Assembly (NCBI RefSeq): GCF_001646665.1
Contig: NZ_LWBU01000383.1
Coordinates: 1-64,000 of the forward strand
Source of the DNA: Streptomyces noursei
GTDB taxonomy: Bacteria; Actinomycetota; Actinomycetes; Streptomycetales; Streptomycetaceae
DNA length: 64,000 bases
Direction: 5' to 3'
The notes below the pieces were generated by a model, which did not search any database, was not told where the DNA came from, and saw nothing but the letters and a program-made list of their open reading frames with translations. Position 1 is the stretch's first letter; every line of letters begins with the position of its first letter. Position numbers and translations under genes: made by a program. Shown here piece after piece: positions 9,170 to 17,853 of the stretch.

Positions 9170-10783
9170 ATGCCCGAGCTCCGTGCCGCCGCCCGGCGTA
9201 TGGGGCGCCGTCACTTCCTCACGGTGGCCGGTGCCGCGGCCGCCCTGGCGTTCACCACGCACCTCCCGGCCGCCGGTGCGGCGAGCCCGGCCGTCCTGGA
9301 GGGGCGGCGGATCGCGGCGGACCCGTTCACCCTGGGCGTCGCCTCCGGCGACCCCCTGCCGGACTCCGTCCTGCTGTGGACCCGCCTGGCGCCCAGCCCG
9401 TACGAGCCGGACGGCGGTCTGCCGGCGCAACGGGTCGAGGTGCAGTGGGAGGTGGCGTTCGACGAGCGGTTCTACGCCGTGATCAAGAGCGGGACGGCCA
9501 CCGCCCACCCGGAGTACGCGCACAGCGTCCACGTCGAGGTCCCCGGTCTCGACCCGGACCGGTCCTACTACTACCGGTTCCGCGCCGGCACCTGGATCAG
9601 CCCGGTGGGCCGGGCCCGTACCGCCCCCTCGCCGGACGCCTTCTGGGTGCCGTCCCTGACCTTCGCCGCGGTGGCCTGCGCCGCCTACTTCGACGGCTAC
9701 TACACGGCGTACCGGCACCTCGCGTCCGAGGACGTGGACATGGTGGTGCACCTGGGCGACTACATCTACGAGTACGGCGTCGACTCCGCCGGCGGCCACC
9801 GGGGCTACACCGACCGCAGCCTGCCCGCGCACTTCAACAACGAGACCGTCACGCTGCAGGACTACCGGCTGCGGTACGCGCTCTACAAGAACGACCCCGA
9901 TCTCCGGGCCGCGCACGCCGCCCACCCGTTCGTCGTGACCTGGGACGACCACGAGACGGAGAACAACTACGCGGGAGCGGTGTCCGAGAACGGCGTACCG
10001 CCCGAGGAGTTCCTGCTGCGCCGCGCCGCCGCGTACCGCGCGTACTGGGAGAACCTGCCGCTGCGTCCGCCGCAGCAGCCGGTGGGGGCCGACATGCGGC
10101 TGTACCGGCGGCTGCGGTTCGGGCGCCTGGCGCAGTTCGACGTCCTCGACACCCGCCAGTACCGGTCCAACCAGGCCAACGGCGACGGCTGGCAGGCCCC
10201 CAGCGCCGAGTCCGAGGACCCCTCGCGCACCATGACCGGCGCCGCGCAGGAACGCTGGCTGCTCGACGGCTGGAAGACGTCGGAGGCGGTGTGGAACGTC
10301 GTGCCGCAGCAGGTCACCTTCGCCCAGCGCAAGAGCACCCCCTCGGCGGACTACAAGCTCTCGATGGACGCCTGGGACGGCTATCCCGCCGCCCGCAAGC
10401 GCCTCCTGGACGGCGCCACGGCCGCGGGCCTGGACAACCTGATGATCCTCTCGGGCGACGCGCACGTCGGCTACGGCTTCGACCTGAAGGCGGACTTCGC
10501 CGACCCGGCCTCCCGGACCGTCGGCACCGAGATCTCCACCACGTCCCTCACCAGCGGCCGCGACGGGGCGCAGAAGCCCGGCAACTGGATCAGCCTCACC
10601 CAGGCCAACCCCCATCTGAAGCACTACGACGGGCGCCGGGGCTACACCGTCGTCCGGCTCGGCCAGACGAACGCGGACATCGCCTTCAAGACCGTCTCCA
10701 CCGTCACCCGCCCCGGAGGCACCCTGAGCACGGCCGCCACCTTCTCCACCGGCACGGGCACGCCGGGCCTCCACACCGCCTGA
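9170..10783 (+). CDS. PhoD-family alkaline phosphatase, Tat-exported
   Basis: About 537 residues. The N terminus carries a twin-arginine signal (GRRHFLTVAG) followed by an Ala-rich hydrophobic segment, so export is by the Tat pathway. A small N-terminal beta domain precedes the metallophosphatase core. Typical PhoD metal-ligand segments are visible: VACAAYFDGYY, VVHLGDYIYE, VTWDDHETENNY, and near the end LSGDAHVGYG. PhoD enzymes are Ca/Fe phosphodiesterase-phosphomonoesterases that release phosphate outside the cell. The ATG at 9170 has GGAA seven bases upstream and puts the twin arginines close to the N terminus; in-frame ATGs at 9113, 9146 and 9161 are possible. PhoP control is likely by family but no clear PHO box was found. 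Confidence 0.92.
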   Translation: MPELRAAARRMGRRHFLTVAGAAAALAFTTHLPAAGAASPAVLEGRRIAADPFTLGVASGDPLPDSVLLWTRLAPSPYEPDGGLPAQRVEVQWEVAFDERFYAVIKSGTATAHPEYAHSVHVEVPGLDPDRSYYYRFRAGTWISPVGRARTAPSPDAFWVPSLTFAAVACAAYFDGYYTAYRHLASEDVDMVVHLGDYIYEYGVDSAGGHRGYTDRSLPAHFNNETVTLQDYRLRYALYKNDPDLRAAHAAHPFVVTWDDHETENNYAGAVSENGVPPEEFLLRRAAAYRAYWENLPLRPPQQPVGADMRLYRRLRFGRLAQFDVLDTRQYRSNQANGDGWQAPSAESEDPSRTMTGAAQERWLLDGWKTSEAVWNVVPQQVTFAQRKSTPSADYKLSMDAWDGYPAARKRLLDGATAAGLDNLMILSGDAHVGYGFDLKADFADPASRTVGTEISTTSLTSGRDGAQKPGNWISLTQANPHLKHYDGRRGYTVVRLGQTNADIAFKTVSTVTRPGGTLSTAATFSTGTGTPGLHTA

Positions 10784-10864
10784 CCGGGCCGGCGACCGAC
10801 CGCCGGTTCACCCGTTCGGCGCCACCCACGGGCACTCCGGCCCCGCCCGGCTTTGCATGGGGCC

Positions 10865-11332
10865 ATGGGCGACCTCACCTCTCCGACACGGCTCCGGCGG
10901 CACCGCCCGCCCCGCGCGGCTCTGGTCCTCGTCGTGGCGATGGTCCCGCTCTCGCTCGCCGGGTGCACGGCCGACGCGCCCTCGGCCCGGGAACGGGCGA
11001 GGGCCGCGACGGACGCGCTGTGCGAGGACCTCGGCGCCCTGCGGATGGACGCGGGCCGGATGGCCGGCCTCGGCCCCCGCTCCCGGGGCCGCGACGAGCT
11101 GCGCGACCTGCGCGAGGACGTCGCCCACGACCTGGACCTGGTGACGCACAGCGCCCGCGGCGTGCGCAGGGCGCGGACGCGGGCGGTGTCGGACGCCTAC
11201 CAGCAGGTGGCGAGGGCGATCGACGGAGTGCCCGGCGGGGCGACGGGCGCCCAGGCCGGCCGGCACATCAGACCGCAGCTGGAGGCGCTGGACAGGGCCA
11301 TCGCCGCCTCGCAGGCGTCCGTGAAGTGCTGA
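10865..11332 (+). CDS. Putative lipoprotein
   Basis: A 155-residue protein with a basic N terminus, a hydrophobic stretch (LVLVVAMVPLSLAG) and the lipobox LAGC at about residues 31-34, so the Cys should be lipidated and the protein held on the outer face of the membrane. The mature part is predicted to be helical and rich in Arg, Asp and Ala, with three Cys including the last residue. No enzymatic motif is seen. The stop lies 16 bases before the CLC gene, suggesting co-transcription and perhaps an accessory role, which is inference. Confidence 0.75.
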   Translation: MGDLTSPTRLRRHRPPRAALVLVVAMVPLSLAGCTADAPSARERARAATDALCEDLGALRMDAGRMAGLGPRSRGRDELRDLREDVAHDLDLVTHSARGVRRARTRAVSDAYQQVARAIDGVPGGATGAQAGRHIRPQLEALDRAIAASQASVKC

Positions 11333-11348
11333 CCCCCCGAGGAGGGCC

Positions 11349-12866
11349 GTGACCACGCCGACCGCGGACCCGGCCGCCGCGCCGCCACCGTCCGATCCGG
11401 TGCTCGGGCGGGCCTACGCCCGTCTCCTGCTGCTCTCCGTCCTCGTGGGCGCCCCTGTCGCGCTGGCCTGCTTCTTCTTCGTGGGCCTCCAGCACGAGCT
11501 CCAGGGCGCCGTGTGGCAGGACCTGCCGGAGGCGGCCGGGTACGCCGAAGCCCCCTGGTGGTGGCCCCTTCCCGCGCTGGCGCTGGCCGGTCTGCTGCTG
11601 GTCCCCGTGGTCACCCGTGCCCCGGGGCGCGGCGGGCACCTCGCGGTCCAGGGGCTCGCCAGGACGCCCAGCGGGCCGGCGGCGGTCCCGGGGGTGGTGT
11701 TCGCGACGCTGGCGACGCTGCCGCTCGGCGTGGTCCTGGGCCCCGAGGCCCCGCTGATGGCGCTCGGCAGCGGGCTCGCGCTGCTGGCGCTGCGCCCGGC
11801 GCGGCGGAGGGCGGACCCGAGGACGGCGATGGTGCTGGGCACGGCCGGCTCGACCGCCGCGATCTCGACCATCCTGGGCGGTCCGCTCGTGGCGGCGGTC
11901 CTCGTCGTCGAAGCGGCGGCTCTCGCCGGGCCCCGGCTCGTGGCACTGCTGCTGCCGTGCCTGCTGGCGAGCGCGGCGGGGGCTCTGGTCTTCACCGGGT
12001 TGGGGCAGTGGACGGGTCTGGGGACCGGGGGCCTCTCGCTGCCCGAGGTGCCGGCGCCCACCGGCCCGGACGCGGGCGACTTCCTGTGGGGCCTCCCTCT
12101 GGCGGTGGTGGTCACGGTCGTCCTCTCGGCGGGGCACCGGCTCGGGCGGCGCACGGCGGCCTGGACGGCGCGGCACACCGCGGTGCGCACGGTGGTGTGC
12201 GCCGTCGCGGTGGGCGGGTGCCTCACCGCGTACGCGCTGGTCACGGGGCGCTCGCCGGAGGAGGCGGCGCTCTCGGGCCAGGACACGATCGGCGCCCTGG
12301 CGGCGGATCCGCACGCCTGGTCCGTGGGCACCCTCTTGGTGCTCGCGCTGTGCAAGACCCTGGCGTGGGGCGTGTGTCTGGGCAGCATGCGCGGCGGGCC
12401 GATCTTCCCCGCCGTGATGATCGGCGCGGCGCTCGGGGTGGCCTGCTCGGGGCTGCCGGGGCTCGGTACGGGGCCGGCGCTCGCGGCCGGGGTGGCGGCG
12501 GCCACGGCGGCGGTCACCCGGCTGCCGCTGGCGAGCGCCGTGCTGGCGGTGCTGCTGCTCGGCCGGGACGGCGGCGAACAGACGCCGCTGATCGTGGTGT
12601 GCTCCGTGGTCGGCTACCTCGCCGCGCGGCTCCTCGAAGGCGCGGGCCGGGGCGGGAGCGGCGGCGCGGACGGCGCGGACGGGGGCGGGAGTGGCATGGG
12701 CAGCGGGGGCGGGGACGGCACAGGCGGCGCCGGCAGGGGCCGGAAAGGCGGCCCGGACGGGGGCGGCGGCGACACGGGCGGCGCGGGTGCGGGCGGGCCG
12801 GGCTCGGGAGCGGGTGCGGGTGCGGGCGGCGCAGGCACCGGCGGGCCGGCCGCGGACGGGCGGTGA
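11349..12866 (+). CDS. CLC-family chloride channel or H+/Cl- antiporter with Gly-rich tail
   Basis: A 505-residue membrane protein with about ten to twelve hydrophobic segments. Filter-like motifs match CLC proteins: GPEAP at about 133-137, where the Glu corresponds to the gating/proton Glu of the GxEGP motif, and GGPIFPAVMIG, equivalent to GxFxP. The core ends near residue 430. It is followed by about 75 residues made almost only of Gly, Ala, Ser and Asp, with no folded domain; CBS domains, often found there in eukaryotic CLCs, are absent. The start is GTG at 11349 right after a GGAGGG site. Whether it is channel or exchanger cannot be told. Confidence 0.85.
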   Translation: MTTPTADPAAAPPPSDPVLGRAYARLLLLSVLVGAPVALACFFFVGLQHELQGAVWQDLPEAAGYAEAPWWWPLPALALAGLLLVPVVTRAPGRGGHLAVQGLARTPSGPAAVPGVVFATLATLPLGVVLGPEAPLMALGSGLALLALRPARRRADPRTAMVLGTAGSTAAISTILGGPLVAAVLVVEAAALAGPRLVALLLPCLLASAAGALVFTGLGQWTGLGTGGLSLPEVPAPTGPDAGDFLWGLPLAVVVTVVLSAGHRLGRRTAAWTARHTAVRTVVCAVAVGGCLTAYALVTGRSPEEAALSGQDTIGALAADPHAWSVGTLLVLALCKTLAWGVCLGSMRGGPIFPAVMIGAALGVACSGLPGLGTGPALAAGVAAATAAVTRLPLASAVLAVLLLGRDGGEQTPLIVVCSVVGYLAARLLEGAGRGGSGGADGADGGGSGMGSGGGDGTGGAGRGRKGGPDGGGGDTGGAGAGGPGSGAGAGAGGAGTGGPAADGR

Positions 12867-12879
12867 GGTGCCGGTGCGA

Positions 12880-12950
12880 CACGGCGCCCGCCCGGTGCGA
12901 CGGTGCGCCGGTGCGTGAGCGTCGTGTGTGCCCGGGCCGCGGGCGCCGTG
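12880..12950. terminator. Long-loop inverted repeat between convergent genes
   Basis: Perfect 12-base arms CACGGCGCCCGC (12880-12891) and GCGGGCGCCGTG (12939-12950) enclose about 47 bases. It sits in the gap between the CLC gene and the flavin reductase gene, so it may act as a bidirectional terminator. The long loop lowers confidence. Confidence 0.4.
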
Positions 12951-12968
12951 GCGGGTGATGACGTGCGG

Positions 12969-14399
12969 TCAGCCCCGGTAGCCCTCCAGGAGGCGGAGCC
13001 ACACCTCGCTGATGGTGGGGTACGCGGGGACCGCGTGCCACAGGCGGGCGATCGGCACCTCGGCGGTGACGGCGATGGTGGCCGCGTGGAGCAGCTCCCC
13101 CACCGCGGGGCCGACGAGGGTGACGCCGAGCAGGATCTCCCGTTCCAGGTCGACGACCATCCGGGCACGGCCCCGGTAGCCGTCCGCGTAGAGGCCGGCG
13201 CCCGCCACGGCGCCGAGGTCCTGGTCGACCGCGCGCACGCGGTGTCCGGCCGCCTCCGCCTCGGCGAGGGTGAGGCCGACGGACGCCGCCTCGGGGTCGC
13301 TGAAGACGACCTGCGGTACGGCGGCGTGGTCGGCGGTCGCGGCGTGCGCGCCCCAGGCGCCGGTGTCCAGGGGCGCTCCGCCGTCGGCCCGCACGCCGAT
13401 GGCGGCGCCGGCGATCCGGGCCTGGTACTTGCCCTGGTGGGTGAGGAGGGCCCGGTGGTTGACGTCGCCGACCGCGTACAGCCACTCGCTCCCCTCGACC
13501 CGGCAGGTGTCGTCGACGGAGAGCCAGGAGCCCGGCTCCAGGCCCACGGTCTCCAGGCCGAGGTCGTCCGTGCGCGGCGCGCGGCCGGTGGCGAAGAGGA
13601 CCTCGTCGGCCTCGACGCGCCCGCCGTCGTCCAGGACGACGGTGACCGGTCCGGCGGGGTCCGGCCGTTCGACGGCGGTGACGGAGACCCCGGTGCGGAC
13701 GTCCGCGCCCGCGTCGGTGAGGGCGTCCGCCACGTGCTCGCCGACGAACGGCTCCATGCGCGGCAGGAGGCCCCCGCCGCGTACGAGCACGGTGACGCGG
13801 GAGCCGAGCGCCTGCCAGGCGGTGGCCATCTCGGTGCCGACCACTCCCCCGCCCACCACGACGAGCCGGCCCGGCACCCGCTCGGCGCCGGTCGCCTCGC
13901 GGCTGGTCCACGGCCGGGCGCCGGCGAGCCCCGGCAGGTCGGGCAGGACGGCGCGGCTGCCGGTGCACAGGGCGACGGCGTGCCGTGCGGTCAGGACGCG
14001 CCGTTCGCCGTCGGGGCCCTCGACCGCGACCCTCCGCTCGCCGTCCAGCCGGCCGCGGCCCCGGTGGAGGCGGGCGCCGATCGAGTCCAGCCAGCCGGCC
14101 TGGCCGTCGTCCTTCCACTGCGACACCGTGGCGTCCCGGTGGGCGAGCACCGCCGGGGCGTCCAGCGGCCCCTGGACGGCCCCGCGCAGGCCGGGGACCT
14201 TGCGGGCGTCCGCCCGGGCGAGCACCGGGCGCAGCAGCGCCTTGCTGGGCATGCAGGCCCAGTAGGAGCATTCGCCGCCGACGAGTTCGCTCTCCACCAC
14301 CGCGACGCTCAGCCCGGCCGCGGCGGCCCGGTCGGCCACGTTCTCGCCCACGGGCCCCGCGCCCACCACCACGACGTCGTACTCCACCGTTTCGGTCAT
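12969..14399 (-). CDS. FAD-dependent pyridine nucleotide-disulfide oxidoreductase
   Basis: A 476-residue class I flavin disulfide reductase (mercuric reductase / dihydrolipoamide dehydrogenase type). The FAD-binding GAGPVGE is at about residues 13-19. The redox motif is GECSYWACMPSK, giving CxxxxC, the usual spacing, though the intervening residues SYWA are not the common LNVG. The NAD(P)-binding GGGVVGTE lies near 180 and a second FAD contact GDVN near 305. The C-terminal dimer domain ends in a segment containing HAVPAYPT, where the catalytic His/Glu pair of lipoamide dehydrogenases (HAHPT) is modified. Substrate unknown. Divergent from a thioredoxin gene 114 bases away, so a shared thiol-redox role is possible. 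Confidence 0.88.
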   Translation of the reverse strand: MTETVEYDVVVVGAGPVGENVADRAAAAGLSVAVVESELVGGECSYWACMPSKALLRPVLARADARKVPGLRGAVQGPLDAPAVLAHRDATVSQWKDDGQAGWLDSIGARLHRGRGRLDGERRVAVEGPDGERRVLTARHAVALCTGSRAVLPDLPGLAGARPWTSREATGAERVPGRLVVVGGGVVGTEMATAWQALGSRVTVLVRGGGLLPRMEPFVGEHVADALTDAGADVRTGVSVTAVERPDPAGPVTVVLDDGGRVEADEVLFATGRAPRTDDLGLETVGLEPGSWLSVDDTCRVEGSEWLYAVGDVNHRALLTHQGKYQARIAGAAIGVRADGGAPLDTGAWGAHAATADHAAVPQVVFSDPEAASVGLTLAEAEAAGHRVRAVDQDLGAVAGAGLYADGYRGRARMVVDLEREILLGVTLVGPAVGELLHAATIAVTAEVPIARLWHAVPAYPTISEVWLRLLEGYRG

Positions 14400-14513
14400 G
14401 GGGTCAGTCTGGTGGTACGTGTGCGCCCTGGCCACATGGGCAGTCGGAATAGCGCGGCACCGGGCGTGGTTGTCCGGGGCGGTCCCCCCACACACCGGGA
14501 AGAGGTAGGCAGC

Positions 14514-14882
14514 ATGAGCACCGTAGAGCTCACCAAGGAAAACTTCGATCAGGTGGTGACGGACAACGACTTCATCCTGATCGACTTCTGGGCTGCCTGG
14601 TGCGGGCCGTGCCGCCAGTTCGCCCCGGTGTTCGAGGGCGCGTCCGAGCGCCACGCCGACCTGGTGTTCGCCAAGGTCGACACGGAGGCGCAGCCGGAAC
14701 TGGCCGCGGCGTTCGAGATCCGGTCGATCCCCACCCTGATGATCGTGCGGGAGAAGGTGGCGGTGTTCGCCCAGCCCGGCGCGCTGCCGGAGGCGGCGCT
14801 GGAGGACCTCATCGGGCAGGCCAGGAAGCTGGACATGGACGAGGTGCGCGCGTCCATCGAGAAGGGGAAGACCCAGGCCTGA
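14514..14882 (+). CDS. trxA: Thioredoxin
   Basis: A 122-residue protein with the complete thioredoxin active site WCGPC at about residues 31-35 and the cis-proline segment IPTLMI near 76. It reduces protein disulfides in the cytosol and is recycled by thioredoxin reductase. It is slightly longer than Escherichia coli TrxA because of a 15-residue charged helix at the C terminus. The ATG at 14514 follows an AGAGG site. Followed at once by a perfect hairpin, so it is a single-gene transcript. Streptomyces carries several thioredoxins, so this need not be the main one. Confidence 0.92.
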   Translation: MSTVELTKENFDQVVTDNDFILIDFWAAWCGPCRQFAPVFEGASERHADLVFAKVDTEAQPELAAAFEIRSIPTLMIVREKVAVFAQPGALPEAALEDLIGQARKLDMDEVRASIEKGKTQA

Positions 14883-14905
14883 CGGCCGCCGCCCCGGCGG
14901 CCGTC
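14881..14905. terminator. Strong hairpin after thioredoxin gene
   Basis: A perfect 10-base stem GACGGCCGCC / GGCGGCCGTC with a five-base loop overlaps the stop codon of the thioredoxin gene. It also faces the converging thiolase gene, so it likely works both ways. Confidence 0.85.
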
Positions 14906-14940
14906 CCCTGTCCCCCCGCGCGGGCCGGTGCGCGGCGCGC

Positions 14941-16131
14941 TCAGCGCTCCAGGACCAGCGCGAGGCCCTGTCCGACGCCGATGCAGAGCGCCGCGAGCCC
15001 GGTCCCGGAACCCGCCGCCGCCAGCTGGTGGGCGACGGAACCGGCGAGGCGGGCGCCCGAGGCGCCCAGCGGGTGGCCGATGGCGATGGCGCCGCCCCAC
15101 GGGTTGACCACGGCGGGGTCGAGCTCGGGCCACTCGGCGAGGCAGCCCAGCGACTGCGCGGCGAACGCCTCGTTCAGCTCGAAGGTGGTGAGGTCGGCGA
15201 AGGTGCGGCCCGCCTTGGCGAGGGCCCGCTGGACGGCCTCCACCGGTCCGAGACCGAACAGCTGGGGCTCGATACCGGTGACGGCCGACGCCCGGATCCG
15301 GGCGAGGGGCTCACGGCCGCAGGCCTTGAGCCCCTCCTCGTCGACCAGCAGCAGTGCGGCGGCGCCGTCGTTGAGCGGTGAGGCGTTGCCGGCCGTCACG
15401 GTGCCGGTGCCGTCCGTGCGGAACGACGGCTTCAGCTTGGCCAGGGCCGCCATGGACGTGTTGTCGCGGACGCACTCGTCGCGGCTCAGGTCCACTCCCG
15501 CGCAGGGGACGACCTCACCGTCGTACAGCCCCTCCGCCCAGGCGGCGGCGGCCTTCTGATGGCTCGCCAGCGCGAAGGCGTCCTGCTGCTCGCGGGTGAT
15601 CGCGTGCTTGTCGGCGATCAGCTCCGCCCCCTCGCCCAGCGGCACGGTCCACTCGGCGGGCATCCTCGGGTTGGTCATGCGCCAGCCGAGGGTGGTCGAG
15701 TGGAGCTGCTGGTGGCCGGCCGGGAACGCCCGCTCGGGCTTCTGCAGCACCCAGGGCGCCCGCGACATGGACTCGACCCCGCCGGCCAGGACGATCGACG
15801 CGTCGCCCAGCGCGATGGCCCGCGCCGCCTGGATGACGGCCTCCAGGCCGGATCCGCACAGGCGGTTGACGGTGACTCCCGGGACGGAGACGGGCAGCCC
15901 GGCGAGGAGGACGGCCATGCGGGCCACGTCGCGGTTGTCCTCACCGGCCCCGTTGGCGTCGCCGAAGTAGACGTCGTCGAGGCGGGCGGGGTCGAGCGCG
16001 GGCGTACGGTCCATGAGCGCCCTGACGACGTGGGCGGCGAGGTCGTCCGGGCGGACGGAGGAGAGCGCGCCGCCGAACTTGCCGATCGGCGTGCGGACGG
16101 CGTCGACGATGTACACGTCGCGGATGCTCAT
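14941..16131 (-). CDS. Thiolase (acetyl-CoA C-acyltransferase)
   Basis: A 396-residue type II thiolase. The nucleophilic Cys is in the segment NRLCGSGLEAV at about residue 90, followed by GGVESMSRAP. The C-terminal signatures NPWGGAIAIGHPLGASGAR (containing the catalytic His) and CIGVGQG (second Cys, normally CIGGGQG) are present. It cleaves 3-ketoacyl-CoA in fatty acid breakdown or runs in reverse as acetoacetyl-CoA synthase. The full length and intact residues indicate an active enzyme. Start at 16131 follows a GGGGAGAG site. No beta-oxidation partners are adjacent. Confidence 0.93.
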   Translation of the reverse strand: MSIRDVYIVDAVRTPIGKFGGALSSVRPDDLAAHVVRALMDRTPALDPARLDDVYFGDANGAGEDNRDVARMAVLLAGLPVSVPGVTVNRLCGSGLEAVIQAARAIALGDASIVLAGGVESMSRAPWVLQKPERAFPAGHQQLHSTTLGWRMTNPRMPAEWTVPLGEGAELIADKHAITREQQDAFALASHQKAAAAWAEGLYDGEVVPCAGVDLSRDECVRDNTSMAALAKLKPSFRTDGTGTVTAGNASPLNDGAAALLLVDEEGLKACGREPLARIRASAVTGIEPQLFGLGPVEAVQRALAKAGRTFADLTTFELNEAFAAQSLGCLAEWPELDPAVVNPWGGAIAIGHPLGASGARLAGSVAHQLAAAGSGTGLAALCIGVGQGLALVLER

Positions 16132-16256
16132 CGGGTGCTCTCCCCTGTGACCTCGGCTGTTCGCCAGGTGAAACAATCTTCATCCCCGGCCTCGCCCGAG
16201 TCTCCGTCCGGGCCCGCCCGGCTGTCAACGGCCGCCGGCCACGGGCCACGGGCCGG

Positions 16257-16276
16257 TTCCCGGCCCGGACCGGGAA
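16257..16276 (-). terminator. Hairpin after small hypothetical gene
   Basis: Arms TTCCCGG and CCGGGAA (7 bases, 6-base loop) lie immediately downstream of the stop codon at 16279 on the minus strand. Confidence 0.55.
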
Positions 16277-16278
16277 GG

Positions 16279-16533
16279 TCAGCGGATCCGTGCCGAGAGC
16301 CCGTAGTCCAGCTCCGCGCCGTCCACCAGCAGGGCCTCCACGGTGCGGGTCTCCGGGTCGATGTCGGCCTCCATCCCCTCACCGGCGTAGCGGGGGAAGC
16401 CCGAGGCGCCGGTCCGGCCGGTGGCTTCGACGACGGCCGAGCGGATGGCGCTGTCCGCCAGGCGTGCCGGGTCGCCCCCTTCCACGTGCTCGGGAACCAG
16501 CAGGATCTCGAAGCGCTGCGGATGTGTGCTCAT
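16279..16533 (-). CDS. Small hypothetical protein
   Basis: An 84-residue acidic soluble protein starting at ATG 16533. It has a beta strand-like opening (RFEILLVPEHV) and a helical middle with no recognisable motif. Good codon bias and a hairpin right after the stop support a real gene. It sits between the thiolase and LacI genes, all on the minus strand. Function unknown. Confidence 0.55.
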   Translation of the reverse strand: MSTHPQRFEILLVPEHVEGGDPARLADSAIRSAVVEATGRTGASGFPRYAGEGMEADIDPETRTVEALLVDGAELDYGLSARIR

Positions 16534-16570
16534 GCAGGCGACGCTAGAGACGTTCCGCCCGGGCCGCACG

Positions 16571-17620
16571 TCAGGTGGAGGCGCGGTGGATCGCGCGGGC
16601 GGCCATCAGCTCGCGGGGCTCCGGCGCGTGGTCCGGCTCCACGACCAGGTGGTCGACCAGCTCGGCGAGGTGCCGGCCGGTCTCCATGTCGATCCGCACC
16701 GTGCTCAGCCGGGGCCGCAGCAGCCTGCCGAGCAGCAGGTCGTCCGCGCCCATGACGGCCGTGTCACCCGGTACGGACACCCCCGCGTCGAGCAGGGCGC
16801 GCATCAGCAGCATGGCGTACTCGTCGTTGTGGGCGAACACCGCGTCCAGGCCCAGATCCGGCCAGCGGGCCGCGAGGGCCCCGGCCGCCTCCTCGGTGTA
16901 GGCGAGCGGCAGCGGTACGACATCGGCCCCGGCGCCGGACCCGGTGCCGCCCACTGCCTGCCGCACCCCGTCCAGGCGGGGCCCGGAGAGCGGTTCGAGA
17001 CCGGCCTCCTCCGGCAGCACCACGCCGATCCTCCGGTAGCCGCGGTCCAGCAGGTGGGCACCGGCGCAGCGGCCCACCCGGCGCTGGTCGACGGGCAGGC
17101 AGTGGGCCCCCTCGACGGGCTGCGGCCCGAGGGTGATGACGGCCCGGGCGCCGGACCTCTTCAGGACGTCGACGCCGTGCGGGGTGAGCTGCGCCGCGCC
17201 GAACGCCACGACCGCGACCGGGCGCAGTTCCGCCCAGGCGCGGGCCGCCTCGTCGCCGTCCAGGCCCATGCTCGCGTACTGCACGACGGTGTAGTCGAGG
17301 CGGCGCAGTGCCCACTGCAGTTCGTTCAGGAAGTGGCCGAGGAGCGGGCCGACGGGAACCGGGACGGTGGGCAGCAGGACGATCCTGGTGCGGCCGGCGC
17401 GCAGGCTGCGGGCGGCGGCGTGCGGCACGTACCCCAGTTCCTCGGCCGCCTGGCGCACCCTGTGGCGGGTGGGGTCGCTGATCCGTACGGCGGAGGCGTT
17501 GTTGAGCACGTACGAGACGGTGGCCCGGGAGACACCGGCCAGCCGCGCGACGTCGGCGCTGGTCGGGACCGGACGTGGGGCCGGAGGTCCGGCGGGCGGC
17601 CGGGGAGGTGTCTGGCTCAT
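16571..17620 (-). CDS. LacI-family transcriptional regulator
   Basis: A 349-residue regulator. The helix-turn-helix near residues 20-45 (TSADVARLAGVSRATVSYVLN) is typical of LacI/GalR, with the hinge helix following at about 65-80. The rest is a periplasmic-binding-protein-like sugar-sensing core. The ligand is probably a sugar, but no sugar operon is adjacent; the nearest sugar-binding protein gene is 8 kb away. Starts at 17620 and 17632 are both possible; the latter has its Shine-Dalgarno site almost touching the ATG, so 17620 is preferred. Confidence 0.88.
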   Translation of the reverse strand: MSQTPPRPPAGPPAPRPVPTSADVARLAGVSRATVSYVLNNASAVRISDPTRHRVRQAAEELGYVPHAAARSLRAGRTRIVLLPTVPVPVGPLLGHFLNELQWALRRLDYTVVQYASMGLDGDEAARAWAELRPVAVVAFGAAQLTPHGVDVLKRSGARAVITLGPQPVEGAHCLPVDQRRVGRCAGAHLLDRGYRRIGVVLPEEAGLEPLSGPRLDGVRQAVGGTGSGAGADVVPLPLAYTEEAAGALAARWPDLGLDAVFAHNDEYAMLLMRALLDAGVSVPGDTAVMGADDLLLGRLLRPRLSTVRIDMETGRHLAELVDHLVVEPDHAPEPRELMAARAIHRAST

Positions 17621-17853
17621 CGCTCTCGGCATCCTTCCAGAACGCCCCCCGTTCCGGTCCGGCGTATGGCGCGAAAGAGAGGCGCGAAGGGGCGCTGAAC
17701 GGCCTTCCCTCGCGCCGCCGACACGTGTCACCGTGGGTTCCCGGCCGCCTGCCGGCCCCGGTGCCACCTGCCGGCACCGGTGTGAACGCTGCCCGGCGGG
17801 TCCTGGACGGTCGCTTCGCCCGCTTTCACGCCCCGGAAGAGGAAGGTGTCGAC

